Below are positions 35,400 through 45,021 of a DNA stretch of 64,000 bases, in pieces. The translations under genes and the position numbers were made by a program. Positions within the stretch are counted from its first letter, which is position 1, and the number at the start of each line of letters is the position of its first letter. The notes under the pieces were generated by a model, which saw only the letters and a list, made by a program, of their open reading frames with translations, was not told the DNA's origin and ran no database searches. The stretch is from Blastococcus tunisiensis. Its GTDB lineage: Bacteria; Actinomycetota; Actinomycetes; Mycobacteriales; Geodermatophilaceae. Location of the stretch: positions 301,723-365,722 of the forward strand of contig NZ_FOND01000003.1 of the NCBI RefSeq assembly GCF_900112815.1, in the 5' to 3' direction.

Positions 35400-37005
35400 G
35401 CCGCAGCTTGCCCAGTGCGGCCGGTTGCCGCGCCCGCGGATGCTGGTCGTCGCCCTGATGCTGGCGGTGGTGGGCTGGCTGGCAACCGCGGTTCCGGCCT
35501 CGGCCGACTCGACGGTCGTGGCGTTCCCTGCAGCTCCGGCGGCGGACGACGGCTCGCTGCCGTGCCTGCCGATCAACCCGTTCTGCGTGATCGGTGAGGC
35601 AGCGGGCGCGGTGGTCGCCGACGTGTGGGTCAGCGCCATGTTGTCGCTGTGGGAGGCCGGGCTATGGCTGCTGGGCCTGGCCTTCTCGGTAATCGACGCC
35701 CTGGCCACCCCGGACCTGTCCGCCGATGGCCCGCTGGCCGCCGTATATCCGGTGACCTTCGGCATCGGCGCGACCGTCGCCGCGCTGATGGCCATGGTGC
35801 AGCTGAGTATCGCCGCGGTGCGCCGGGACGGGCAGACGCTGGGCCGGTTGCTTGTCGGACTGCTGCAGTTCGGGCTGGTCTGGGCCAGCTACATCGGCGT
35901 GGCGGGGCTGCTGGTCACCGGCGTCTCCGGACTGACCACCAGCCTGCTGCAGAGCCTGCTGGACATCGATAACCTGGCCGACTTCAATCCCTCGATCAGC
36001 GTGGGCCGCGACCTGGTCGACGGCACCGTCGCCACCGTCCTCGGCGTGAGCGCGGTCTTCCTGCTGGTGCCGGCCAGCGTCGGCTACCTGCTGCTGATGC
36101 TGGTCCGCGAGGCCGCACTGATCGTGCTCACGGCGACCTCGGCGATCTCGGCCGGCGGCCTGCTGGCGCAGACCTCGAGCGGGTGGTTCTGGCGGAGCCT
36201 GCGCTGGTTCCTCGCGGCGCTGCTGGTTGCCCCGGTCGCCGTGCTCGTCCTCGGCGTCGGCGTGACCATCACCGAGGGCATCATCACCGGAGCCGAGGAG
36301 ACGAGCACCGAGGCCGCGATGGGCATGGCGGTGGTCGGCTGTCTGCTCATCCTGCTCGGAGCCATCTGTCCGCTGGCGCTGTTCCGGCTGCTGGCCTTCG
36401 TCGACCCCGGCACGTCGAGCGGGGCGGCGTTGCGCACCTCGCTGGCCGCGTCCGGCGGAGTCATGGGCGCGCTGCAGAAGGCTGGTGGCGGGCGAGCGGC
36501 CGTGGCCACCGCGGCGGCGGGTGCCACATCCGGTGGGGTGGCCGCCTCAGGTGCAGCGGCGCAGCTGGCCGGCGACCGCGCGCAGGGCGAGTCGACCGCA
36601 GACGCGGCGACCAGTGGGCGCTTCGCCGGCGCGCTGCGCGCGCTGAGCGTCGGTACCTCCACGGCCGGTCGACTGGCCGCGGGGGTGGCCGCCTCGGCGT
36701 CAGACGTGTTGTCGGGCGCCGGAGTTGGGCACACCCACCCGTACTACGGGCAGCCGCTGCCCGCCCGGGTACCGGCGCGCGGCAACGGCTCCGGCGGAGG
36801 GACGGCGACCGGAGGCGGGCACGGCCGCGGGCGCCGTCCCGACGACAATGGAACACAGCCGACGAGACCGACTGGGAACGGGCGCGCTCACTATCCCGGA
36901 GGCGCATCTTCTGCGGCCTGGCCCGCCGAGCGTCTCGACGGCATGGCACCTGACCGGCCCGGCGAGAGCGACCCGTTCGGCCCCGACCAGGACGACGCGC
37001 GATGA
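35392..37005 (+). CDS. VirB6/TrbL-like polytopic membrane protein
   Basis: 537 aa. Signal-like N-terminus ending ASADS, then about seven hydrophobic segments between residues 75 and 345, and a long Ala/Gly-rich, Pro/Arg-rich cytoplasmic tail (350-537). The central segment (FLLVPASVGYLLLMLVREAALIVLTATSAISAGGLL) resembles TrbL/VirB6 proteins. Likely the inner-membrane channel of the conjugation apparatus. Start overlaps the preceding stop by 8 bases. Confidence 0.75.
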   Translation: MSRPQLAQCGRLPRPRMLVVALMLAVVGWLATAVPASADSTVVAFPAAPAADDGSLPCLPINPFCVIGEAAGAVVADVWVSAMLSLWEAGLWLLGLAFSVIDALATPDLSADGPLAAVYPVTFGIGATVAALMAMVQLSIAAVRRDGQTLGRLLVGLLQFGLVWASYIGVAGLLVTGVSGLTTSLLQSLLDIDNLADFNPSISVGRDLVDGTVATVLGVSAVFLLVPASVGYLLLMLVREAALIVLTATSAISAGGLLAQTSSGWFWRSLRWFLAALLVAPVAVLVLGVGVTITEGIITGAEETSTEAAMGMAVVGCLLILLGAICPLALFRLLAFVDPGTSSGAALRTSLAASGGVMGALQKAGGGRAAVATAAAGATSGGVAASGAAAQLAGDRAQGESTADAATSGRFAGALRALSVGTSTAGRLAAGVAASASDVLSGAGVGHTHPYYGQPLPARVPARGNGSGGGTATGGGHGRGRRPDDNGTQPTRPTGNGRAHYPGGASSAAWPAERLDGMAPDRPGESDPFGPDQDDAR

Positions 37006-38516
37006 ACGCTGTCCGCTACGGCGACTACTCCCGTGACGTCTCCGGCTGGTTCCTCGGCATGACCGGCACTCAGCTCGCCCTGGTGACTTTCGCCGGGATG
37101 CCGGCGCTGCTGGCCCTGAACGCGCAGGCATGGGGGCTGTTCGTCGTCTGGCTGCCGGTGTGGGCGCTGCTGGCCGCCGTGCTGCTGGTCCCTATCCGGG
37201 GGCGGGCCGCGGGCCGCTGGTTCGGCGATCTCTGTCTGTACGCGATCGGAGGAGCTATGGGCTGGACGTTTTTCGGCTCCCGAGCCGCGTCCGGGACGGC
37301 GGAGGACCTGTCCGAGGCCGACCTGCCCGGAGTGCTCGCCGGCATCCGCACTCACGACGGACCGCCCTACGGGCAGCTGTTCACCCGCCCGGTGATCGTG
37401 CAGAACTCCGCGGCGCGCACCTGGGCGGCCGTGGCCCGGATCGACCATCCCGGCATCGGCCTCGCCGAGCCGGCCGAGCGGGACCGGATGGGCGCCGGCC
37501 TGGCCGAGCTGTGCGAGATCGCCGCGCGCACCGAACTGATCGACCTCCTGGCCCTGCAGGTGCGCACCGTGCCCGACGACGGCGCCGAGCGCGCCGCCTG
37601 GGAACACACCCACACCCGTCCCGATGCCCCAGCCCTGGCTGTGCGAGTGAACGCGCTGCTGGGTGCCACCCTGACCCCGGCCGCGGTGCGCACCGAAGCC
37701 TTTGTGACCGTCGTCGTCGGCGAGAGCCGGATGGGTCGGGCCGCGAAGGAGTCCGGCGGTGGGGTGGACGGCCGCGCGCGGGTGCTGCACGGGGTGATGG
37801 CCGAGGTCGAGAGCGCTTTGCGCGGCCCGGTCGGCTGCACCGCCGTCACCTGGCTGGACTCGGCTGCACTCGCTGTCGCGGTGCGCACCGGCTTCGCCCC
37901 CGGCGACCGTGGCCAACTGATCGCCGCCGACCTGGCCGCCGCCGACGGCTCCCAGCTGGCGACCGGGGTTCCGATGGCCGCCGCCGGCCCTACCCACGCC
38001 CGCGCCGAGATGCGGCACTACGTGCACGACTCGTGGGCGTCGGTCACCGACACGATCCTGCTGCCCGACTCCGGGGCGGTGCTCGGCGCGCTGGCCCCGG
38101 TGCTGGTGCCGATGACGGCGGGGGAGCGGCGTTGTCTGACGGTGTTCCTCGCCCCGCTGCCGCTGGAGCGGGCCACCCGGCTGGTGGGCCGGGAGGAGAT
38201 GAGCGCCACCACGGGTGACGAGCTGCGCGCCCGGATGGGATTTCGGCAGCGGGCCCGGCAGCGACGGGACACCGAGCGGATCGGTGCCGCTGACGAGAAG
38301 CTCGCCGCCGGCCGGGCGCTGGTTCGTCCCGCCGTCGCGGCCTGCGTCACCGTCCCGGCCACCTGGCCGGTAGACGAACATGGCCGTCGGCTCGCGGCGT
38401 CGGTCCGTGCTGCCGGCTTCGTGCCGCTCCGGCTGGACCTCGCGCAGGACTCCGGCTTCGCCGCCGCCGCCATCCCATTGGGCGTCGGGCTGCCCGACCG
38501 CCGGGGACGACGATGA
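37002..38516 (+). CDS. SCO6880-family conjugation protein (VirB3/PrgI-like N-terminus)
   Basis: 504 aa from ATG 37002. The N-terminus (YGDYSRDVSGWFLGMTGTQLALVTFAG) and two hydrophobic segments (residues about 27-65) are the PrgI/VirB3-like membrane part seen in SCO6880 proteins; a long soluble domain of Ala-rich helices and strands follows. SCO6880 proteins act together with the VirB4-like ATPase encoded next; in other systems the two are fused. ATGA overlaps on both sides. Confidence 0.8.
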   Translation: MNAVRYGDYSRDVSGWFLGMTGTQLALVTFAGMPALLALNAQAWGLFVVWLPVWALLAAVLLVPIRGRAAGRWFGDLCLYAIGGAMGWTFFGSRAASGTAEDLSEADLPGVLAGIRTHDGPPYGQLFTRPVIVQNSAARTWAAVARIDHPGIGLAEPAERDRMGAGLAELCEIAARTELIDLLALQVRTVPDDGAERAAWEHTHTRPDAPALAVRVNALLGATLTPAAVRTEAFVTVVVGESRMGRAAKESGGGVDGRARVLHGVMAEVESALRGPVGCTAVTWLDSAALAVAVRTGFAPGDRGQLIAADLAAADGSQLATGVPMAAAGPTHARAEMRHYVHDSWASVTDTILLPDSGAVLGALAPVLVPMTAGERRCLTVFLAPLPLERATRLVGREEMSATTGDELRARMGFRQRARQRRDTERIGAADEKLAAGRALVRPAVAACVTVPATWPVDEHGRRLAASVRAAGFVPLRLDLAQDSGFAAAAIPLGVGLPDRRGRR

Positions 38517-40051
38517 CCCGGCGCTCCACCCGTCGAGGCCGTGATGTGGCCGTCCTGCTCGACGACTTCGGCCACCGGCTCCCCGCCGTCGCCGCCGTGG
38601 AGACGGCGGGACGGGAGCGCGGGCCGTTCACCGCGCTGGTGTCTCGTCGCGGACCCCGGGGCCGTGGCCGTGGCCGGGCGGCGGCGATGGCGCCGCTGTC
38701 GGTGTGGCGAATGACGTCGGAGCAGACGCCGGTGGTGTGGCCGCTGATCGCCGCCAGCGGGCTGCCGCCCACCGGCGCGCAGATGGGCATCGACCTGCTC
38801 TCGGGTGGGGCGTTCTACTGCGATCCGGTCGGCTGGGTCACCGACGACGCCATCCCGGTCACCAACCCGAACGTCGTGGTCTTCGGCAAGCCCGGCCGCG
38901 GCAAGTCGGCAACGGTCAAGGCCTTCGCGCTGCGGATGCTGGCCTACGGCTACCGCACGCTGGTCCTGGGTGACACCAAGGACGAGTACGAGCCGCTGTG
39001 CCGGGCGCTGGGCGTGCAGCCGTTCGTGATCGGCCACGGACTGTCCGCCCGGGTCAACCCGCTGGCCTTCGGCCCGCTCGGGCACGGCTGGGACCGGCTC
39101 GGCGCCGCCGAGGCCCGCCGCCGCGAGGCGATCATGTTCGCCCGCTGGCTGGTGCTGCTCCGTGGCCTGGTCGGCTCGCAGCACGTGTCCTTCGGCCCGG
39201 TGGAGGAGACCGCGGTCGGCGAGGCGCTGCGGCTGCTCACCGGTTACCGCAGCGGCGCCACCCGGCTGATCGAGCCCACCATCCCGCAGCTGTGGCGAGC
39301 GCTGGACGAGCCTCCCGACGAGCTCGTCGCCGGCTGCCGGTACGCCGACCGGCGGCACTTCCTCGACGCCACCCGAACCCTGCGCGATGCCCTCGGCTCC
39401 CTGGTCAAGGGCTCGTTGGCCGGGCTGTTCGACGACCACACGTCGATCGAGGTCGACTGGCGCGCGCCCATCCAATCCCTGTCGCTGTCCCGCCTCGAGC
39501 CGCTCGGTGACCAGGCCGTGGGCATCGCGCTCACCTGCCTGAACTCCTGGGGACAGGCGATGCGGGAGATCGCCGACCCCGGCGACCTGCGCATCGTCAT
39601 CCGCGACGAGACCTGGCGGCAGATGCGCCTCGGTGCCGAGGCGATGAAGAGCCTGGACGCCAACCTGCGGTTGTCCCGCCGCGACGCCGACGTGCAGATT
39701 CTGCTCGCGCACAAGCCCTCGGACATGCTGACCGCCGGCGACGCCTCCTCCCAGGCGGTGGCCATCGCCCGCGACCTGCTGCACCTGTGCGACGTCAAGG
39801 TGCTGCACGGCCAGGACCAGGCCGTCGCCGACGAGCTCGCCACCATGCTCGGGCTGACCCCCATTGCCCAACGGGTGGTCACCGGTTGGGCGATCGCCGG
39901 CAAGGGCCGCGCCCTGTGGCTGGTCGGCGACCGCGCGTTCAAGGTGCAGACCGTCCTCACGTCGCCCGAGCTGGCCCTGACCGACACCAACGAGGCCCTC
40001 ACCGCGATCCCCCGCGAGCTCAGGAATCCCGAGATGGGACGTCCGGCATGA
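38513..40051 (+). CDS. VirB4/TraC-like conjugation ATPase
   Basis: 512 aa from ATG 38513. Walker A VVFGKPGRGKSATVKAF near residue 125, Walker B LRIVIRDETWRQM near 362, and LLAHKPSDML near 405, matching the motor domain of VirB4 ATPases; the large N-terminal domain of Gram-negative VirB4 is lacking and is probably supplied by the SCO6880 protein. Energises assembly or translocation of the transfer channel. Confidence 0.87.
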   Translation: MTRRSTRRGRDVAVLLDDFGHRLPAVAAVETAGRERGPFTALVSRRGPRGRGRGRAAAMAPLSVWRMTSEQTPVVWPLIAASGLPPTGAQMGIDLLSGGAFYCDPVGWVTDDAIPVTNPNVVVFGKPGRGKSATVKAFALRMLAYGYRTLVLGDTKDEYEPLCRALGVQPFVIGHGLSARVNPLAFGPLGHGWDRLGAAEARRREAIMFARWLVLLRGLVGSQHVSFGPVEETAVGEALRLLTGYRSGATRLIEPTIPQLWRALDEPPDELVAGCRYADRRHFLDATRTLRDALGSLVKGSLAGLFDDHTSIEVDWRAPIQSLSLSRLEPLGDQAVGIALTCLNSWGQAMREIADPGDLRIVIRDETWRQMRLGAEAMKSLDANLRLSRRDADVQILLAHKPSDMLTAGDASSQAVAIARDLLHLCDVKVLHGQDQAVADELATMLGLTPIAQRVVTGWAIAGKGRALWLVGDRAFKVQTVLTSPELALTDTNEALTAIPRELRNPEMGRPA

Positions 40052-41214
40052 GCGGGACGGCCGAAGGACTGGCCCGGGCGTACGGGAAGCGATGGCTGTG
40101 GAAGGCCGCCGCCCCTGTCGCCGTCCCAGTGTTCGGCGCGCTCACCCTGCTGCTGATCCCCCTCGCGGTGCTCGCCGCTCCGGAGGCGTCGACGTCGCCG
40201 GCATCGTCCTGTTCGATCGGCGGCACGGGCGCCACCGTCGCCGGCATCGAACTGGACACCGTCCAGATGGGCCACGCGCAGACCATCGTCACCGTCGCCG
40301 CAGCACAAGGGCTCGACCCGTACGCGGCGATGGTGGCGCTGGCCACCGCCTACCAGGAGTCCCGTATCCGGATGCTGGCCAACGACGGCAGCAGCCCCGA
40401 ACTCACCGCCGAACAGGCCGCGGTGACCGCCACCAGCCTGACCTATCCGCATGACGGGCTGGGCTCCGACCACGACAGCGTCAACACCTTCCAACAGCGC
40501 TGGATCGCCGGCTGGGGCACCGTCGCCCAGCTGATGGACCCCGTCTACGCCGCCGAGGCCTTCTACCGCCGGCTGGTCGAGGTACCGAACTGGCGGACCA
40601 TCCCGCTCACTCAGGCGGCCCAGGCCGTGCAGATCTCGGCTGCCGGCGGCGCATACGCCCGCTGGGGGCCGCTGGCCCGCGAGCTGACCGCCATGCTGTG
40701 GCCGGCTGCCGAGGCGACCACGGCAAATCCGTCCGGTGCGGCGCCCGGCATCTGCCCGGGCCTGCCGGTGCCGGCCGGATCGTGGATCCGCCCCACCGCC
40801 GGCACTGTCACCTACGGCTACGGGTCCCGCTGGGGCACCCTGCACGCCGGTGTCGACATCGCCGGCCCCCGCGACACCCCCGTCTACGCCGCCGCCGACG
40901 GCACCGTAGTTCGTGCCGAGTGCACCAGCGCCTACTGCGACCGCGACGGCACCCTGAGCCTGGCCGGCTACGGCAACCTCGTCGAACTCGACCACGGCGC
41001 CGGCGTGACCACCCGCTACGCGCATTTGTCGGCCTACACCGCTACCGCCGGCCAGCGCGTCAGCGCCGGGGGGCTGATCGGTTTCCAGGGGTCCACCGGC
41101 AACAGCACCGGCGTCCACCTGCACTTCGAGGTCCGCACCGACGGCGCGTCCGTCGATCCCGTGCCGTGGCTGGTCGACCACGGCGTCGACCTGCATGCCA
41201 CCACCGCCGGCTGA
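40048..41214 (+). CDS. M23-family peptidoglycan endopeptidase of the conjugation system
   Basis: 388 aa from ATG 40048. An N-terminal helix (about 30-50) anchors it; residues 60-210 look like a lysozyme-like or TcpG-type region (VAAAQGLDPYAAMVALATAYQESRI), and 255-388 is an M23 LytM domain with HAGVDIAGPRDTPVYAAADG and HLHFEVRTDG, the zinc ligands. Would open the cell wall locally for the channel. Both cell-wall modules in one protein are usual for T4SS of Gram-positive bacteria. Confidence 0.88.
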   Translation: MSGTAEGLARAYGKRWLWKAAAPVAVPVFGALTLLLIPLAVLAAPEASTSPASSCSIGGTGATVAGIELDTVQMGHAQTIVTVAAAQGLDPYAAMVALATAYQESRIRMLANDGSSPELTAEQAAVTATSLTYPHDGLGSDHDSVNTFQQRWIAGWGTVAQLMDPVYAAEAFYRRLVEVPNWRTIPLTQAAQAVQISAAGGAYARWGPLARELTAMLWPAAEATTANPSGAAPGICPGLPVPAGSWIRPTAGTVTYGYGSRWGTLHAGVDIAGPRDTPVYAAADGTVVRAECTSAYCDRDGTLSLAGYGNLVELDHGAGVTTRYAHLSAYTATAGQRVSAGGLIGFQGSTGNSTGVHLHFEVRTDGASVDPVPWLVDHGVDLHATTAG

Positions 41215-41268
41215 CCGGCAGAGAGGGAAGCAGGACGTGGGCATCCACCACCGAAACGGGGCCGGCGA

Positions 41269-41889
41269 GTGACGCCGCCCTTCCGGCGTCGCGATCCGCA
41301 GCCGATCGCCCGGGGATGGGAACTGGCCGTCGCCGTGGCCGGCGGCGCCCTGATCGCTGTTGCGTTGGCGGCCCTGGTCGGTCTCGGACTCGCCTCGGCG
41401 TTGTGGGGCGGTGGCTGGGTGTGGCCGCAGGGCACCGAGACGATCACCCACGTCCTCGGCGGGCTGTTGGTCGGCAACCCCGGCCGCGGCCTGCCGCCCG
41501 ACCAACTGCGTCAGGTCGCCGGGCCCATCCCGGTGTACACGTGTGTTGCCGCCGCCGAGCTCGTCCTGCTGACCACCGCGGCCATCACCGCAGTCCTGGT
41601 CGCCCGCCACCGGCGCCCGGGCGACGCCCGCGGCGGCATGGCCACCCGCAGGGAGGCCGAGCAAGCCCTCGGGTTGCGGCAGCTCCGCGCCGGGCGAGCG
41701 GTCATCCGCCCGGACCGCTACCCGGCCAGAGGCAGCCGGGGACGCCTTCATCGCCTCCTGTCCACAGGCGGCGACGCAATCCGCGGTCGTCTCCACAGAT
41801 CTGTTCCGACGACCACTTCCCGATCGACCTCCCCAGCACCGTCGACCCAGGCACCACCCGTCCGCACTGTGAAGGAGAACCCTCGATGA
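41269..41889 (+). CDS. Two-helix membrane protein of the conjugation operon
   Basis: 206 aa from GTG 41269. Hydrophobic segments at about 20-50 and 90-112, with a basic, Arg/Ser/Thr-rich C-terminal tail. No motif I can name. It lies between the M23 peptidase and the coupling-protein part of the operon and overlaps the next start (ATGA), so it is very probably part of the transfer apparatus. Confidence 0.65.
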   Translation: MTPPFRRRDPQPIARGWELAVAVAGGALIAVALAALVGLGLASALWGGGWVWPQGTETITHVLGGLLVGNPGRGLPPDQLRQVAGPIPVYTCVAAAELVLLTTAAITAVLVARHRRPGDARGGMATRREAEQALGLRQLRAGRAVIRPDRYPARGSRGRLHRLLSTGGDAIRGRLHRSVPTTTSRSTSPAPSTQAPPVRTVKENPR

Positions 41890-42194
41890 GCTCGACCGAC
41901 GACGGCATGAACTCCGATCTGCTCGCCGCCCGCGCCGAGGCCGCGGCACTGTTCGCCGCCGCTTCCCGCAACGACCAGGCCGGACCGACAGCGCAGCTGC
42001 ACTGCCTCGCCGCCGCCACCGCCCTGCGCGCGCCCAGCGGACCAGTGCCCGCAACCACCGACGCCACCGACCCCGACCGGCTCGTTGAGCAGGCGCTGCG
42101 CATCCTCGGCAACCTGCCCGCTGACGACTTCGCACACCCCGACGTCCTCGCCGCCGCCCAGCACGGCCACCGAGCGCTGCGTGCGTCACGCTGA
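41886..42194 (+). CDS. Small helical protein of the conjugation operon
   Basis: 102 aa from ATG 41886 with AAGGAGAA 7 bases before it, inside the end of the previous gene. Ala/Leu-rich helices, acidic, no membrane segment or recognised family. Its stop overlaps the next start by one base. It may act with the coupling protein, as small acidic proteins next to VirD4 often do, but that is inference. Confidence 0.65.
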   Translation: MSSTDDGMNSDLLAARAEAAALFAAASRNDQAGPTAQLHCLAAATALRAPSGPVPATTDATDPDRLVEQALRILGNLPADDFAHPDVLAAAQHGHRALRASR

Positions 42195-43489
42195 TGGCCA
42201 CGTCGCTCGGGCAGCTGCTCGACACCCTCGCCGACACAGCGCGGACCACGGACGACAGCGCGGCCGCGCGCGCTGATGCAGGCACCGCCTTGGGCCACCT
42301 GGGTCGGGCGCTGACCCACCTGCGCCACGACGGCGTCTCCCCATTCGCCGGCGATCGTCGCGAACAGCAGGTCGCCGCCCTGGCTGCCGCCTGCACAGAA
42401 CTCGGCGTCCGCGCTCCAGCGACCGAGTCGGCGTTGACGCGGTTGGCGGCCGCCGCAGCCGACACCGTCGGCGTCCTGTACGACCACACCACCGTGACCA
42501 GCCGGTGGGCCGTCGCCACCGCCGTAGCCGAGACAGTGACGCCGCTGGCGCAGGTGATCGCCCACCGTCTGCCTGCCGGTCCGGCTACGCAGTGGCACAC
42601 CGAGGTCGAGCGTCAGGCGGCCCTGGTCCAGCAGACAGCCGCGCGTCAACCGCCGACCCGCGCCGACGTCGCCATCCTCGACCGCCCCGTTCCAGGCCCC
42701 GCGGTCAGTGCGTCCGTCGACCCGGCACGCGTGGTCCCCGACGCCATCGGCGTCCTACTCCAGGCCACGGCCCGAGCCAACGATCCACCGTCGGTCACCG
42801 AGGTCCTGGCCTACACGATCGCCGCTCAGACACTCAGCTCCGCTGCGGAGCGCCTCGGCTCGGTCGACACACCACCCACAGGTCAGACGACGGCGGCCGA
42901 CGCCTGGCGCGCCGTCCGAGCAGCCCTGCGTCCGTACGACGACGGTAGCCGCCGCTTCCACCAGCACACACCATCCGGCGTTACCGCGGCCGGTCGACTC
43001 CATGCCGTCCTCCGCTCTGCCCAACCTAACCCGGCCAACTGGACGGCGTCCCTGCGCGCATCGGTCACGTCCGCGGCTCAGCACCTGCCAACTCTTGCCA
43101 CGCAGCTGCTGTACCGCACCGTCCGGTCCTGGGCGGACAACGGGTCCCTGATCGCCTACGCCCGGGACGTGCCGCCGCGCGAGGAGCGGGTGGCCGCGTA
43201 CCTGCGCGGATATCAGCCCGGCGGGCTGGTCCGGGTCAACGCCACCGACCTGCAACCGGTCGCCGGCGCCCTGCACAACGCCCGGCTGCTCTCCCTCGCC
43301 GTCGCCGACCAGGCAGCCGATCCGGGCGCCCGCGCGACGGCCGGCTTCCCGCGCCGGGCGTGGGCCGCGAATCGGGCGCTGCTCGACGACCCGCAAACGC
43401 CGGTCGCGCTCAGCGTGGCCATTCAGCAGGCCACCCAGCAGCTGCAGGCGGCGCGAGCCCAGCGGTCCGGGCCCAGCCGGGCACGGTGA
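42194..43489 (+). CDS. Helical protein of unknown function upstream of the coupling protein
   Basis: 431 aa from ATG 42194. Almost entirely Ala/Leu/Thr-rich helices with no membrane segment, no P-loop and no signal peptide. Amino-acid use follows the coding pattern of its neighbours and it ends 11 bases before the coupling-protein gene. No family is recognised. It may be a cytosolic adaptor of the relaxosome or coupling complex. Confidence 0.65.
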   Translation: MATSLGQLLDTLADTARTTDDSAAARADAGTALGHLGRALTHLRHDGVSPFAGDRREQQVAALAAACTELGVRAPATESALTRLAAAAADTVGVLYDHTTVTSRWAVATAVAETVTPLAQVIAHRLPAGPATQWHTEVERQAALVQQTAARQPPTRADVAILDRPVPGPAVSASVDPARVVPDAIGVLLQATARANDPPSVTEVLAYTIAAQTLSSAAERLGSVDTPPTGQTTAADAWRAVRAALRPYDDGSRRFHQHTPSGVTAAGRLHAVLRSAQPNPANWTASLRASVTSAAQHLPTLATQLLYRTVRSWADNGSLIAYARDVPPREERVAAYLRGYQPGGLVRVNATDLQPVAGALHNARLLSLAVADQAADPGARATAGFPRRAWAANRALLDDPQTPVALSVAIQQATQQLQAARAQRSGPSRAR

Positions 43490-43500
43490 AGGGGAGTCGG

Positions 43501-45021
43501 ATGTTCACGTCAGGGTTCGATCCGACCGACGTCGGCTGGCGGCTGGGCCGCTCCTCGCAGCCGCACGGGGTAGAGCTGTGGTGCGGCTACGACCGCACGA
43601 CCGGCGTCTACGGCGAGCAGGGGTCCGGCAAGACCCTCGACCTGCTCGCTCCGGCCCTGTTCGCCCACCGGGGCGCCGGGCTGGCGACGCTGACCAAGGT
43701 CGACGACCTGCTGCTGACCGCCGGGCGTCGTCAACAACCCTCCGGCCCGGATGAGCCGCCGCGTCCGGTCGCGGTGCTCGATCCATTCGGCGCCGCACCG
43801 GGGTTGCCGGAGCTCGTGTGGGATCCGGTCGCCGGCTGCGTCGATCCTCGGATTGCCGAACGGCGAGCCAAGGCCTTCGCCGCCGGCACCGTCGCCGGCG
43901 CGGTCACCGGCGGCCGGCAGGACAACGCCGCCCGCTTCTATGCCGCGGAGACCGCCAAGGTGCTGCAGGGATTCCTGCACGCGGCGGCACTCACCGGCCG
44001 CACCCTGGAGCACGTCCTGGAGTGGGTCGCCAACCCGGTCGCCGCCGAGCAGCCCGCCGAGATTCTGCAGCAGCATCCGCACGCGGCCCGGTTCTGGGAC
44101 GGGCTGCTGATCGGCGCCCTGCATGGCAGTCCGGACACCGTCGGCAACACGGTGACCACGGTCCAGCAAGCGATGGCGCTGTTCTTCCAACCGGACATCA
44201 GGGCGCGCTGCGTGCCGTCGCGCGGACGGTCGGCGACCGACCTGGCCGATCTCATCGCCCGGCACGGAACGGTGTATCTGCTCGGCCGGGAGGACCCCTA
44301 CGCCTCGGCGGCGCCGCTGCTGACCGCGGTTGCCGAACACGTCCTCGACACCGCCTTGCACGTCGCCGCCACCTCGCCGCACGGGCGGCTGACCCCGTGC
44401 TTCCTGGCCTGTCTCGACGAACTGCCGTCCACCACGCCGCTGCCGACCCTGCGGGTGCGGATGGCAAACGAACGCGCGCTTGGTCTGTCGTTCATCTACG
44501 CCGCCCAGACCTGGAAGCAGATGGTCGTCTCCTACGGCGAGGACGAAGCCCGCTCGCTGTTCGGGCTCACCAACAACCTCGTCATCTTCGGCGGCGGCAA
44601 GGACGTCCACTTCTACCGGGAACTGTCCGATCTGCTCGACGACGTGCGGATCAGCCGGCGGACCGTGACCGAGGGGCCCGGCGGCATGGGCACGTCCCGC
44701 TCGGGTGAGGACGTACGGGTGCTGCGCCCCGGCGACATCCGTCGCATCCCCGAGCGGCACGCTCTCGTCGTCGCAGGCACCGCGCCGCCGATCATCGCCC
44801 GCTTGCGGCGCTGCCTGGACGGCAAGGACGGTCAGCAGCTCGCGACCGAGCTCGACGCCGCCCGTGCGCGTGTCAGCCGCGCCCGCCCCGAAACCGACGA
44901 CGTCGAGCAGCGCACGGCTGCCGCGCTGGCCCACGCCCGCGATCACCGGCTCGGCCCGAGCCGGCACGTTGACCGGGCCGACCCGCCGGCCGCACCGCAG
45001 TCCGAGACGCGGTCCTGGTGA
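43501..45021 (+). CDS. VirD4/TraG-like coupling protein (T4CP)
   Basis: 506 aa from ATG 43501 (GGGGAG 5-10 bases upstream). Walker A GVYGEQGSGKTLDLLAPAL near residue 40, Walker B CFLACLDELPSTTPLP near 305, and the motor sequence MANERALGLSFIYAAQTWKQM. It recruits the relaxase-DNA complex to the channel. The usual N-terminal membrane helices are absent, which is common in the Gram-positive class; membrane binding must come from a partner. The longer upstream open frame overlaps the previous gene. Confidence 0.88.
   Translation: MFTSGFDPTDVGWRLGRSSQPHGVELWCGYDRTTGVYGEQGSGKTLDLLAPALFAHRGAGLATLTKVDDLLLTAGRRQQPSGPDEPPRPVAVLDPFGAAPGLPELVWDPVAGCVDPRIAERRAKAFAAGTVAGAVTGGRQDNAARFYAAETAKVLQGFLHAAALTGRTLEHVLEWVANPVAAEQPAEILQQHPHAARFWDGLLIGALHGSPDTVGNTVTTVQQAMALFFQPDIRARCVPSRGRSATDLADLIARHGTVYLLGREDPYASAAPLLTAVAEHVLDTALHVAATSPHGRLTPCFLACLDELPSTTPLPTLRVRMANERALGLSFIYAAQTWKQMVVSYGEDEARSLFGLTNNLVIFGGGKDVHFYRELSDLLDDVRISRRTVTEGPGGMGTSRSGEDVRVLRPGDIRRIPERHALVVAGTAPPIIARLRRCLDGKDGQQLATELDAARARVSRARPETDDVEQRTAAALAHARDHRLGPSRHVDRADPPAAPQSETRSW

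Noticed and set aside
39244..42600. 1118-aa minus-strand open frame antisense to the VirB4 and M23 genes
   Set aside because: It arises from GC-biased third positions in the plus-strand genes; all family motifs are on the plus strand.
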